In this document: piece by piece, positions 56,764-64,000 of the stretch
Layout of the letters: each line of letters opens with the position of its first letter
How positions within the stretch are numbered: position 1 is the stretch's first letter
Source of the DNA: Flavobacterium sediminis
GTDB lineage: Bacteria > Bacteroidota > Bacteroidia > Flavobacteriales > Flavobacteriaceae
Reading direction: 5' to 3'
Assembly: GCF_003148385.1 (NCBI RefSeq)
Contig: NZ_CP029463.1
Coordinates: 2,294,001 to 2,358,000, forward strand
Length of the DNA stretch: 64,000 bases
Made by a program: the position numbers and the translations under genes
The notes under the pieces: generated by a model
Told to the model about the DNA's origin: nothing
The model's input: only the letters and a program-made list of their open reading frames with translations
Databases searched by the model: none

Positions 56764-56958
56764 ATGTTAATTATACCTATTAAAGACGGAGAAAATATCG
56801 ATAAAGCGTTAAAACGTTACAAGAGAAAATTTGATAAAACTGGAACAGTTCGTCAATTAAGATCACGTCAGCAGTTTACGAAACCGTCAGTTGCGAGAAG
56901 AGCTGAAGTACAGAAAGCACAATATATTCAAAGATTGAAAGATTCAGCTGAATCATAA
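56764..56958 (+). CDS. rpsU: 30S ribosomal protein bS21
   Basis: 64 residues, the normal size. LKRYKRKFDKTGTVRQLRSR and the basic tail are typical. It binds the small subunit near the 3' end of 16S rRNA and, in flavobacteria, is known to take part in sequestering the anti-Shine-Dalgarno. Preceded by a strong SD and followed by a terminator, so it is a single-gene unit. Confidence 0.95.
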   Translation: MLIIPIKDGENIDKALKRYKRKFDKTGTVRQLRSRQQFTKPSVARRAEVQKAQYIQRLKDSAES

Positions 56959-56978
56959 TTTTTTTGAATTAAAAGTTT

Positions 56979-57024
56979 AAAACCGTTAGTAATAAAGATT
57001 ACCTTTGTTACTAACGGTTTTTTT
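56979..57024 (+). terminator. Terminator after rpsU
   Basis: AACCGTTAGTAA pairs with TTACTAACGGTT around an 18-base loop that itself has AAAG/CTTT. The T run ends at the ATG of the next gene. Confidence 0.85.
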
Positions 57025-57918
57025 ATGCGAAATATCCAAGCTTATAAAGATTATCTGGAAAAGGAACGAAAGTATTCCCGACATACAGTGTTGGCTTATG
57101 TAAATGATGTTTCTGAATTTCGGGAATTTATAAAAAAGGAGTTTGAGGAAGAGTTCTTGGATGTAGTGAAATACAATATGGTAAGAGCTTGGATTGTTAT
57201 GATGATCGAGAAAGGCGTTTCTAATAATTCTGTGAATCGTAAAATATCATCTTTAAAGTCTTTTTATAAGTTTCTGCTTAAGGTTAAGGTGATTTCTGTA
57301 AATCCGTTGGTAAAGCATAAATCATTGAAAGTGGCGAAGAAAGTTCAGGTTCCGTTTTCTGAAAAAGAGCTGAAACAGGTTGTTGAACTTACTGATTTTC
57401 CTTCCGGGTTTGAAGGAGTTAGGAATCGGTTGATTATAGAGTTGTTTTATACTACCGGGATGAGGCGTGCTGAGTTGATTGATTTAAAGGAGTCTAATGT
57501 GGATTTTTACAACAAGTCGGTTAAGGTTTTAGGGAAGAGAAATAAGGAGCGGATTATTCCTTTGTTGCCGGTTACAATAGAGCTGATTGTTGAGTACCAA
57601 AGGCTTAAAAAAAGTGAAAATATACTGTCAGAAAGCGAAGTGTTAATTTTGTCTAAAAAAGGCAGGAAAATAAGCGAATCGTTTGTTTATCGTCTAATAA
57701 ATGATTACTTTAGTAGTGTGTCTCAAAAAGTAAAAAAGAGTCCGCACGTTCTTAGGCATACGTTTGCAACACACTTGTTAAATAACGGAGCCGATCTTAA
57801 TTCAGTAAAAGAGTTATTGGGTCATGCTAGTTTAGCCTCAACTCAGATTTATACACATAGTAGCTTAGCAGAGCTGAAAAATGTATACGAGAAGTCGCAT
57901 CCTAGAAATCTGAAATAA
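57025..57918 (+). CDS. Tyrosine recombinase of the XerC/XerD type
   Basis: 297 residues, the usual Xer length. The N-terminal SAM-like DNA-binding domain (about 5-85) contains YSRHTVLAYVNDVSEF. The catalytic domain has Arg in TTGMRRAELI, Lys in LGKRNKERIIPL, the HVLRHTFATHLL box, LLGHASLASTQIYTH with the active-site Tyr. It resolves chromosome dimers at dif sites in known relatives. Placement between rpsU and hpf near tuf is familiar from flavobacteria. XerC and XerD cannot be told apart here. Confidence 0.88.
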   Translation: MRNIQAYKDYLEKERKYSRHTVLAYVNDVSEFREFIKKEFEEEFLDVVKYNMVRAWIVMMIEKGVSNNSVNRKISSLKSFYKFLLKVKVISVNPLVKHKSLKVAKKVQVPFSEKELKQVVELTDFPSGFEGVRNRLIIELFYTTGMRRAELIDLKESNVDFYNKSVKVLGKRNKERIIPLLPVTIELIVEYQRLKKSENILSESEVLILSKKGRKISESFVYRLINDYFSSVSQKVKKSPHVLRHTFATHLLNNGADLNSVKELLGHASLASTQIYTHSSLAELKNVYEKSHPRNLK

Positions 57919-57948
57919 CTCATCGTTTAACCTTAAAACATTTTAAAT

Positions 57949-58251
57949 ATGAAAGTAAATGTTCAGGCAGTTAATTTTAACATTGACAAAAAATTAGTTG
58001 ATTTTACTAATGAGAAGTTAGGAAAATTAGAAAAGTATTTTGATAAAATAGTAGCTTCTGATGTCTTTTTAAGAGTTGAGAATACCAGTGATAAAGAAAA
58101 TAAAACCGTAGAGGTTAAAGTTCAGGTTCCCGGCGATGAATTGGTTGTAAAAAAAACGTGTAAAACATTTGAAGAAGGCATAGATTCGGCTGAAGAATCA
58201 TTAGAAAGAATGTTGGTAAAACATAAAGAAAAAGTAAGAGCTTATTTGTAA
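57949..58251 (+). CDS. hpf: Ribosome hibernation promoting factor / RaiA family (short form)
   Basis: 100 residues, the short HPF/RaiA type without the dimerising tail. MKVNVQAVNFNIDKKLVDFT and the beta-alpha-beta pattern KLGKLEKYFDKIVASDVFL fit. It binds the 30S decoding region and silences ribosomes in stationary phase. It follows the xer gene by 30 bases and comes just before the tRNA/tuf cluster. Confidence 0.9.
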   Translation: MKVNVQAVNFNIDKKLVDFTNEKLGKLEKYFDKIVASDVFLRVENTSDKENKTVEVKVQVPGDELVVKKTCKTFEEGIDSAEESLERMLVKHKEKVRAYL

Positions 58252-58274
58252 GATAAAAAAAAGACAAAAAAAGT

Positions 58275-58304
58275 TTTGAATAAAAAATAAATTATATACA
58301 TTTG
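58275..58304 (+). promoter_or_regulatory. Promoter of the tRNA-tuf cluster
   Basis: TTTG at 58275-58278 and TACATTTG at 58297-58304 are 18 bases apart, 39 bases before the first tRNA. A very good match for a strong promoter. Confidence 0.65.
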
Positions 58305-58342
58305 CAGTCCGTTAGAAATAGCGGACTTTTTTATTGAGAGTC

Positions 58343-58416
58343 GCCGGTGTAGCTCAGCTGGCTAGAGCAGCTGATTTGTAATCAGCAGGTCGTGGGTTCG
58401 AGTCCCTCCATCGGCT
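58343..58416 (+). tRNA. tRNA-Thr (anticodon TGT)
   Basis: 74 bases forming a full cloverleaf: acceptor GCCGGTG with CATCGGC, anticodon loop with TGT, T loop GGTTCGAGTCC. CCA is not encoded. Confidence 0.96.
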
Positions 58417-58450
58417 CTTGTTCTTTAAAGAATTGAAAAAAATATGGATT

Positions 58451-58533
58451 GGGGAGATACTCAAGCGGCCAACGAGGGCAGACTGTAAATCTGCTGGTTT
58501 TCACCTTCGCAGGTTCGAATCCTGCTCTCCCCA
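58451..58533 (+). tRNA. tRNA-Tyr (anticodon GTA)
   Basis: 83 bases with the long variable arm of class II tRNAs: acceptor GGGGAGA with TCTCCCC, anticodon GTA, T loop GGTTCGAATCC. Confidence 0.96.
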
Positions 58534-58562
58534 CATTTTTAACCTGTTGATGACAGGGAAAA

Positions 58563-58634
58563 GCCGGTGTAGCTCAGGGGTAGAGTGCTTCCTTGGTAAG
58601 GAAGAGGTCACGGGTTCAAATCCCGTCATTGGCT
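58563..58634 (+). tRNA. tRNA-Thr (anticodon GGT)
   Basis: 72 bases: acceptor GCCGGTG with CATTGGC, anticodon stem CTTCC/GGAAG with GGT in the loop, T loop GGTTCAAATCC. The second threonine isoacceptor in the cluster. Confidence 0.96.
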
Positions 58635-58694
58635 CTTTATGGTGTATTAAATTTGAACACTAATATATAATAACTAAGATTAAATTATTAAGTC

Positions 58695-59882
58695 ATGGCA
58701 AAAGAAACCTTTGATCGTTCGAAACCCCATTTAAATATTGGTACTATCGGACACGTTGACCACGGTAAAACCACTTTGACTGCTGCTATTACTAAAGTAT
58801 TAGCAGATGCTGGTTTATCAGAAGCTAGATCTTTCGATCAGATTGACAATGCTCCGGAAGAAAAAGAAAGAGGTATTACTATTAATACATCTCACGTAGA
58901 ATATCAAACTGCAAAACGTCACTACGCACACGTTGACTGTCCAGGTCACGCGGATTACGTTAAAAACATGGTAACGGGTGCTGCTCAGATGGATGGTGCT
59001 ATTTTAGTGGTAGCTGCTACTGATGGTCCGATGCCTCAAACTCGTGAGCACATCTTGTTAGGTCGTCAGGTTGGTGTGCCTAGAATCGTTGTATTCATGA
59101 ATAAAGTGGATATGGTTGATGATGCTGAGTTGTTAGAGTTAGTAGAAATGGAAATCAGAGATCTATTGTCTTTCTATCAATATGATGGTGATAATGGTCC
59201 TGTTGTTAAAGGTTCTGCTCTTGGTGCATTGAATGGTGAGCCAAAATGGGTTGAAACTGTTATGGAATTAATGAATGCTGTTGATGAGTGGATTGAAGAG
59301 CCAGTTCGTGATAACGAAAAACCATTCTTGATGCCAGTTGAAGACGTGTTTACAATTACTGGTCGTGGTACTGTAGCTACAGGACGTATCGAAACAGGTA
59401 TTGCTAATACAGGTGATCCGGTTGAAATCATTGGTATGGGGGCTGATAAATTGACTTCTACAATTACAGGAGTTGAGATGTTCTGTAAAATCTTAGATAG
59501 AGGTGAAGCTGGAGATAACGTTGGTTTGTTATTGAGAGGTATTGATAAAGCTGATATCAAAAGAGGTATGGTAATCTGTAAACCAGGTTCTGTAAAACCG
59601 CACGCTCATTTTAAAGCTGAGGTTTATATCTTGAAAAAAGAAGAAGGTGGTCGTCATACGCCATTCCATAACAATTACCGTCCTCAGTTCTACGTACGTA
59701 CAACTGATGTAACAGGTACAATTAAATTACCAGCAGGTGTGGAGATGGTTATGCCAGGTGATAACTTAACTATCGAAGTTGAGTTGTTGAATCCAATCGC
59801 TTTATCAGTAGGTTTACGTTTCGCTATCCGTGAAGGTGGTAGAACAGTAGGTGCTGGTCAGGTAACTGAAATTTTAGACTAA
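58695..59882 (+). CDS. tuf: Elongation factor Tu
   Basis: 395 residues. The GTPase P-loop is [15 protein letters not shown], the switch region DCPGHADYV, the NKVD guanine motif NKVDMVDD, and the C-terminal domain 3 has [16 protein letters not shown]. It brings aminoacyl-tRNA to the ribosome. Located, as is common, directly downstream of tRNA genes (61 bases) and upstream of tRNA-Trp, secE and nusG. Probably the same transcript as the tRNAs. Confidence 0.98.
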   Translation: MAKETFDRSKPHLNIGTIGHVDHGKTTLTAAITKVLADAGLSEARSFDQIDNAPEEKERGITINTSHVEYQTAKRHYAHVDCPGHADYVKNMVTGAAQMDGAILVVAATDGPMPQTREHILLGRQVGVPRIVVFMNKVDMVDDAELLELVEMEIRDLLSFYQYDGDNGPVVKGSALGALNGEPKWVETVMELMNAVDEWIEEPVRDNEKPFLMPVEDVFTITGRGTVATGRIETGIANTGDPVEIIGMGADKLTSTITGVEMFCKILDRGEAGDNVGLLLRGIDKADIKRGMVICKPGSVKPHAHFKAEVYILKKEEGGRHTPFHNNYRPQFYVRTTDVTGTIKLPAGVEMVMPGDNLTIEVELLNPIALSVGLRFAIREGGRTVGAGQVTEILD

Positions 59883-59905
59883 TTTTTAGTTGATTTATAA
59901 AACTT

Positions 59906-59925
59906 AAGCCGGAGTAATCCGGCTT
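59906..59925 (+). other. Short hairpin between tuf and tRNA-Trp
   Basis: AAGCCGGA pairs with TCCGGCTT around GTAA. No T run follows, so it is more likely a transcript-end or processing structure than a full terminator. Confidence 0.5.
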
Positions 59926-59929
59926 ATAT

Positions 59930-60000
59930 ACGGGCGTAGTTTAAGGGTAGAATCGCGGTCTCCAAAACCGCTGGTGGGAGTTCGAATCTCTCCGCCCGTG
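59930..60000 (+). tRNA. tRNA-Trp (anticodon CCA)
   Basis: 71 bases: acceptor ACGGGCG with CGCCCGT, anticodon stem GCGGT/ACCGC with CCA in the loop, T loop GTTCGAATC. Discriminator G. It lies between tuf and secE. Confidence 0.95.
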
Positions 60001-60014
60001 CAAAAAAGAAAGAA

Positions 60015-60209
60015 ATGGCAAAATTTGTTAATTATATTTCAGAAGCTTTTCAAGAATTGAAAACTAATGTGACCTGGCCGGAATGGGCGGAAGTGCAACG
60101 TTTGACAATTATTGTTGCTGTTTTCTCTGTTGTTTTTGCTTTGTTAACATATGGTGTAGATCAGTTGTTTGTTAAGGCATTGGCGGGATTTTTTAATATT
60201 ATTAAATAA
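60015..60209 (+). CDS. secE: Preprotein translocase subunit SecE
   Basis: 64 residues with an amphipathic N-terminus (FVNYISEAFQELKTNVTWPE with the conserved TWP) and a single membrane helix (IIVAVFSVVFALLTYGV). It clamps SecY in the inner membrane. It is 14 bases after tRNA-Trp and 12 before nusG. Confidence 0.94.
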   Translation: MAKFVNYISEAFQELKTNVTWPEWAEVQRLTIIVAVFSVVFALLTYGVDQLFVKALAGFFNIIK

Positions 60210-60221
60210 AGATAGGCTACA

Positions 60222-60773
60222 ATGGCAGATAATAATGTTAAAAAGTGGTATGTAGTTAGAGCTGTAAGTGGTCAGGAGAATAAGGTAAAGAATTATATTG
60301 AGACTGAAACCTCTCGTTTGGGGATGTCTGATTATGTTGCTCAGGTATTGGTTCCTACTGAAAAAGTAGTTCAGGTTAGGGATGGTAAAAAGATCACTAA
60401 AGAAAGAGTGTATTTTCCGGGTTATGTGATGATTGAGGCAAACTTAACGGGTGAGGTTCCTCATATTATAAAGTCTATTCCTGGTGTTATAGGTTTTTTA
60501 GGAGAAACTAAGGGAGGTGATGCAGTGCCTTTAAGACAATCTGAAGTAAACAGAATGTTAGGTAAAGTTGATGAATTATCAATTAAGGCGGATAATGTGG
60601 CTATCCCTTACGCTGTCGGGGAGACAGTTAAAGTTATTGATGGTCCTTTTAATGGTTTTAACGGGACTATTGAAAAAGTTAATGAAGAAAAGCGTAAACT
60701 TGAAGTGATGGTGAAAATTTTCGGTAGAAAAACACCTTTAGAGCTGAATTTTATGCAAGTTGAAAAAGTATAA
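60222..60773 (+). CDS. nusG: Transcription termination/antitermination factor NusG
   Basis: 183 residues. The NGN domain begins KKWYVVRAVSGQENKVKNYI and contains RVYFPGYVMIEA; the KOW domain at the end has GPFNGFNGTIEKVNEEKRKL. It joins RNA polymerase and the ribosome or Rho. Standard position after secE. Confidence 0.96.
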   Translation: MADNNVKKWYVVRAVSGQENKVKNYIETETSRLGMSDYVAQVLVPTEKVVQVRDGKKITKERVYFPGYVMIEANLTGEVPHIIKSIPGVIGFLGETKGGDAVPLRQSEVNRMLGKVDELSIKADNVAIPYAVGETVKVIDGPFNGFNGTIEKVNEEKRKLEVMVKIFGRKTPLELNFMQVEKV

Positions 60774-60775
60774 TT

Positions 60776-60802
60776 TTTGTTACATATACAATCGCATCTT
60801 TG
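60776..60802 (+). promoter_or_regulatory. Possible internal promoter before rplK
   Basis: CATCTTTG (60795-60802), one mismatch from the consensus, has TTTG at 60776-60779 only 15 bases upstream, shorter than ideal. Confidence 0.3.
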
Positions 60803-60839
60803 CTTCCAATTGTTTAGATGTGCTAAATTTTTTTAAAAA

Positions 60840-61277
60840 ATGGCAAAAGAAGTTAGTAAAGTAGTTAAACTACAAGTTAAGGGAGGTGCTGCGAATCCAT
60901 CGCCACCGGTTGGACCTGCTTTGGGGGCTGCTGGAGTTAACATCATGGAGTTCTGTAAGCAATTTAATGCCAGAACACAAGATAAACCCGGCAAAGTGTT
61001 ACCAGTACAAATTACTGTGTACAAAGACAAGTCTTTCGACTTTGTTGTAAAAACGCCACCTGCTGCTGTTCAGTTATTAGAAGCGGCTAAAGTTAAGTCT
61101 GGTTCAGGACAACCAAACAGAAAGAAAGTAGCAAACGTTACTTGGGATCAAATCAAAGTTATTGCAGAAGACAAAATGCCTGACTTAAATGCTTTTACAA
61201 TTGAAAAAGCAATGAGTATGGTTGCCGGTACTGCAAGATCTATGGGAATTACAGTAACAGGAGATGCTCCTTTTTAA
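60840..61277 (+). CDS. rplK: 50S ribosomal protein uL11
   Basis: 145 residues. [21 protein letters not shown] is the conserved start, split by standard hinge PPVG, and the C-terminal RNA-binding part ends [14 protein letters not shown]. It forms the GTPase-associated centre with L10 and L7/L12. Confidence 0.97.
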   Translation: MAKEVSKVVKLQVKGGAANPSPPVGPALGAAGVNIMEFCKQFNARTQDKPGKVLPVQITVYKDKSFDFVVKTPPAAVQLLEAAKVKSGSGQPNRKKVANVTWDQIKVIAEDKMPDLNAFTIEKAMSMVAGTARSMGITVTGDAPF

Positions 61278-61295
61278 TCGTTAAATGAATTAGAC

Positions 61296-61985
61296 ATGGC
61301 AAAATTGACTAAAAAGCAAAAAGAGGCTGCATCAAAAATTGAAAAAAACAGATTATACACTTTAAAAGATGCTTCTGCATTAATTAAAGATGTAGCTACT
61401 GCAAAATTTGATGAGTCTGTAGACATCGCTGTTCGTCTTGGAGTTGATCCGAGAAAAGCGAACCAAATGGTTAGAGGTGTAGTAACATTGCCTCATGGAA
61501 CAGGAAAAGATACACGCGTTTTAGCGCTTGTAACTCCAGATAAAGAAGCTGAAGCAAAAGCTGCTGGTGCAGATTATGTTGGTTTAGATGAGTATCTACA
61601 AAAAATTAAAGACGGTTGGACTGATGTGGATGTAATCATCACTATGCCAGCTGTTATGGGTAAATTAGGTCCGTTAGGTCGTATTTTAGGACCTCGTGGT
61701 TTAATGCCGAACCCTAAAACAGGTACTGTAACTATGGATGTTGCTAAAGCTGTTCAAGAAGTTAAAGCTGGTAAAATTGACTTTAAAGTTGATAAAACCG
61801 GTATTGTTCACGCAGGTATAGGTAAAGTATCTTTTGATGCTGATAAAATCTATGACAATGCTCACGAAATTATTCAAACATTAATAAAATTAAAACCAAC
61901 TGCAGCTAAAGGTACTTATATTAAGTCAATCCACTTATCAAGTACAATGAGTCCTGCTATTGCTTTAGATCCTAAAGCTGTATAA
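61296..61985 (+). CDS. rplA: 50S ribosomal protein uL1
   Basis: 229 residues. [20 protein letters not shown] and [17 protein letters not shown] are the family signatures. Part of the L1 stalk; in other bacteria it also represses its own operon mRNA. Located 18 bases after rplK. Confidence 0.97.
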   Translation: MAKLTKKQKEAASKIEKNRLYTLKDASALIKDVATAKFDESVDIAVRLGVDPRKANQMVRGVVTLPHGTGKDTRVLALVTPDKEAEAKAAGADYVGLDEYLQKIKDGWTDVDVIITMPAVMGKLGPLGRILGPRGLMPNPKTGTVTMDVAKAVQEVKAGKIDFKVDKTGIVHAGIGKVSFDADKIYDNAHEIIQTLIKLKPTAAKGTYIKSIHLSSTMSPAIALDPKAV

Positions 61986-62010
61986 TTGGTAGTTAAAAAT
62001 TTTTAGTATC

Positions 62011-62508
62011 ATGACTAGAGAAGAAAAAGCATTAGCTATTGAAGATTTAACTGCACAGTTAGCGGGAGTGAATGTATTGTATTTAGCAGACATTTCAGGA
62101 CTTGATGCAGATACAACTTCTAACTTAAGAAGAGCTTGTTTTAAAGCAGGAATTAAATTAGAAGTGGTTAAGAATACATTGCTTGATAAAGCAATGGAAG
62201 CTTCTGAAACAAACTATGGTGAATTGCCAACAGTTTTAAAAGGAAATACTTCTATTATGATTGCAGAAACAGCTAATGGTCCTGCAAAAGTAATCAAAGA
62301 ATTCCGTAAAAAGAGCGACAAGCCTTTGTTAAAAGGAGCTTATATCAATGAGGAAATCTATATCGGAGACAATCAATTAGATTCATTAGTATCTATTAAA
62401 TCTAAAGAAGAAGTTATTGCAGAAATCATCGGATTGCTTCAATCTCCGGCTCAGAGAGTTATCGCTGCTCTTCAAAATCAAGAAGAAAAAGAAGAAGCTG
62501 CGGAGTAA
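62011..62508 (+). CDS. rplJ: 50S ribosomal protein uL10
   Basis: 165 residues. MTREEKALAIEDLTAQLAG and NLRRACFKAGIKLEVVKNTL are the typical start. The C-terminal helix (SPAQRVIAALQNQEEKEEA) anchors the L7/L12 dimers. Confidence 0.97.
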   Translation: MTREEKALAIEDLTAQLAGVNVLYLADISGLDADTTSNLRRACFKAGIKLEVVKNTLLDKAMEASETNYGELPTVLKGNTSIMIAETANGPAKVIKEFRKKSDKPLLKGAYINEEIYIGDNQLDSLVSIKSKEEVIAEIIGLLQSPAQRVIAALQNQEEKEEAAE

Positions 62509-62571
62509 TTTCCTGAATAAAAAGAACGCACAAATAAATTATTATATTTTACAAAATTAAAAGATAGAAAA

Positions 62572-62940
62572 ATGGCAGATTTAAAACAATTCGCAGAACA
62601 ATTAGTTAACTTAACAGTTAAAGAAGTTAACGAATTAGCAACAATATTAAAAGATGAGTATGGTATCGAGCCTGCTGCTGCTGCAGTAGTTGTAAGTGGA
62701 GGTGGTGATGCTGCTGCTGCTGAAGAGCAAACTGAATTCACAGTAGTATTGAAAGATGCTGGTGCTTCTAAATTAGCAGTTGTAAAAGCAGTTAAAGAAT
62801 TAACTGGTTTAGGATTGAAAGAAGCTAAAGATATCGTAGATTCAGCTCCGGCTAACATTAAAGAAGGAGTTTCTAAAGATGAGGCTGAAGGTCTTAAAAA
62901 ATCTTTAGAAGAAGCAGGTGCTGCAGTTGAGCTAAAATAA
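62572..62940 (+). CDS. rplL: 50S ribosomal protein bL12 (L7/L12)
   Basis: 122 residues. The N-terminal dimerisation helix ([20 protein letters not shown]), the Ala/Gly-rich hinge (around [19 protein letters not shown]) and the globular C-terminal domain ([19 protein letters not shown]) are all present. It recruits translation factors. Confidence 0.97.
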   Translation: MADLKQFAEQLVNLTVKEVNELATILKDEYGIEPAAAAVVVSGGGDAAAAEEQTEFTVVLKDAGASKLAVVKAVKELTGLGLKEAKDIVDSAPANIKEGVSKDEAEGLKKSLEEAGAAVELK

Positions 62941-62962
62941 GCTAAACTTAGGTAAAAAACCA

Positions 62963-63000
62963 GGTTTAGGCCTTGAGATATTGTCTCAAAGGCCTAAACC
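62963..63000 (+). other. Long hairpin between rplL and rpoB
   Basis: GGTTTAGGCCTTGAGA faces TCTCAAAGGCCTAAACC with one bulged base around TATTG. There is no T run. In other bacteria this spot has an attenuator and an RNase III site that set the ratio of L7/L12 to RNA polymerase. The 243-base gap otherwise holds no gene. Confidence 0.6.
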
Positions 63001-63183
63001 ATTTTGCGTATAAAAAGAATTTTATCTTTTTTACCAAAAAATAGTAGTCAATACGAAGAAAGAAAATAAACTAACTTTCCTGGTTATTTTTAAAGATGTG
63101 TTGATTATTTTTAAAAGGAAGTATAAATTACATAGTGTTTCTGACACGAAAATTACTTTTTTAAATCAAAAATTTGTCCATTG

Positions 63184-64000
63184 ATGATTGCTAATCAGAC
63201 TCAAAGATTAAATTTTGCTTCTACAAAGAACATTCCTAATTATCCTGACTTTTTGGATATTCAGGTGAAATCGTTTAAGGATTTTTTCCAATTAGAAACG
63301 AAATCAGATGAAAGAAGTAATGAAGGTCTTTATAATACCTTCATGGAAAATTTTCCAATTACGGATACGAGAAATCAATTCGTATTAGAATTTCTAGATT
63401 ATTTTATCGATCCACCCCGTTATACAATAGAAGAGTGTATTGATAGAGGTTTAACGTACAGTGTACCTCTAAAGGCTAGATTGAAATTGTATTGTACAGA
63501 TCCTGAACATGAAGATTTCGAAACTATTGTTCAAGATGTATATTTAGGAACTATTCCTTACATGACTCCAAGCGGTACTTTCGTTATTAATGGAGCTGAA
63601 AGGGTTGTAGTTTCTCAGTTACATAGATCTCCTGGTGTGTTCTTTGGACAATCGTTCCATGCAAACGGAACAAAATTATATTCTGCCAGAATTATTCCTT
63701 TTAAAGGTTCTTGGATCGAATTCGCTACAGACATTAACAGTGTAATGTATGCTTATATCGATAGAAAGAAAAAGTTACCGGTTACCACTCTTTTCCGTGC
63801 TATCGGTTTTGAAAGAGATAAAGATATTTTAGAAATTTTTGACCTTGCAGAAGAAATCAAAGTTTCTAAATCAGGGATCAAGAAATACATCGGAAGAAAA
63901 CTTGCTGCACGTGTATTGAATACATGGCATGAAGATTTCGTTGATGAAGATACAGGGGAAGTAGTATCTATCGAACGTAATGAGATCATTTTAGATCGTG
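63184..64000 (+). CDS. rpoB: DNA-directed RNA polymerase beta subunit, N-terminal part
   Basis: 272 codons to the window edge, open frame. [21 protein letters not shown] starts from the ATG at 63184. [19 protein letters not shown] is the conserved lobe motif of beta subunits, and [17 protein letters not shown] follows. The rifampicin region and catalytic parts lie outside. It follows rplKAJL as usual. Confidence 0.96.
   Translation, partial: MIANQTQRLNFASTKNIPNYPDFLDIQVKSFKDFFQLETKSDERSNEGLYNTFMENFPITDTRNQFVLEFLDYFIDPPRYTIEECIDRGLTYSVPLKARLKLYCTDPEHEDFETIVQDVYLGTIPYMTPSGTFVINGAERVVVSQLHRSPGVFFGQSFHANGTKLYSARIIPFKGSWIEFATDINSVMYAYIDRKKKLPVTTLFRAIGFERDKDILEIFDLAEEIKVSKSGIKKYIGRKLAARVLNTWHEDFVDEDTGEVVSIERNEIILDR

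Noticed and set aside
58418..58663. ORF of 81 codons across the tRNA cluster
   Set aside because: It runs through tRNA-Tyr and tRNA-Thr and encodes nothing recognisable.
59177..59560. 127-codon ORF antisense to tuf
   Set aside because: Shadow of the strongly biased codon use of tuf on the other strand.
62478..62858. 126-codon minus-strand ORF over rplL
   Set aside because: Ala/Ser-rich shadow of the rplL hinge region.
1..64000. CRISPR arrays, insertion sequences, prophage or rRNA genes
   Set aside because: No regularly spaced direct repeats, transposase, phage structural gene or rRNA segment was seen. The only recombinase is a Xer-type housekeeping enzyme.

Overview
The window looks like chromosome from a member of the Flavobacteriaceae (Bacteroidota), close to Flavobacterium. 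The reasons are the AT-rich sequence, promoters of the Bacteroidota type (TTTG, about 20 bases, TAnnTTTG), almost no Shine-Dalgarno sequences, SusC/SusD proteins, type IX secretion (T9SS) cargo with C-terminal sorting domains, and lipoproteins with acidic residues after the lipidated cysteine.

Layout. 1-22755 is a surface-protein island: four very large secreted proteins on the minus strand, with GEVED, fibronectin-III-like, CUB or Gly-rich N-terminal domains, and two related ~610-residue T9SS proteins on the plus strand. All six share a long C-terminal module that I cannot name. The minus/plus divergent pair occurs twice, at 4.9 kb and 20.6 kb. 22825-29309 holds a PLP desulfhydrase/deaminase-like enzyme, a LysM glucosaminidase lipoprotein, hemL, an acidic small protein, a MATE exporter, a PPK2 kinase and a scramblase-related protein. 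29360-33804 is a compact envelope cluster: two small exported proteins on the minus strand, and on the plus strand a Cys/His-rich membrane protein, an MbnP-family lipoprotein, a di-heme peroxidase lipoprotein and an outer-membrane protein with a CxxCxC motif. This is the best candidate for a little-described system, probably metal (copper) handling with an oxidative protein modification. 33853-37116 holds lysS, lipB and rnhB. 37316-43773 is a SusC/SusD uptake locus with two extra lipoproteins and no sugar-degrading enzymes in view. 43935-56609 holds a putative porin, a CBS-domain cysteine synthase/cystathionine beta-synthase, a CDF metal exporter, a PNGase F-like glycosidase with a GLPGLI-like N-terminus, a DUF2851-type protein, a PspC-like protein, an NSS transporter with its MetS small subunit, a helix-hairpin-helix protein, an acyl-CoA dehydrogenase and an MBL-fold hydrolase. 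56764-64000 is the translation and transcription core: rpsU, xer recombinase, hpf, tRNA-Thr/Tyr/Thr, tuf, tRNA-Trp, secE, nusG, rplKAJL and the start of rpoB.

Five reading frames are broken. Four breaks (3789, 15639, 40261, 47722) are each repaired by adding one base to a short G/C run, and the fifth is an in-frame TAG at 50682. The shared pattern suggests homopolymer undercalling in the assembly more than biological decay, although real mutation cannot be excluded from the sequence alone.

rpsU is the only gene where I saw a perfect Shine-Dalgarno sequence. This fits the known Bacteroidota arrangement in which bS21 helps hide the anti-SD and can control its own synthesis. I saw no CRISPR array, insertion sequence, prophage or rRNA gene.
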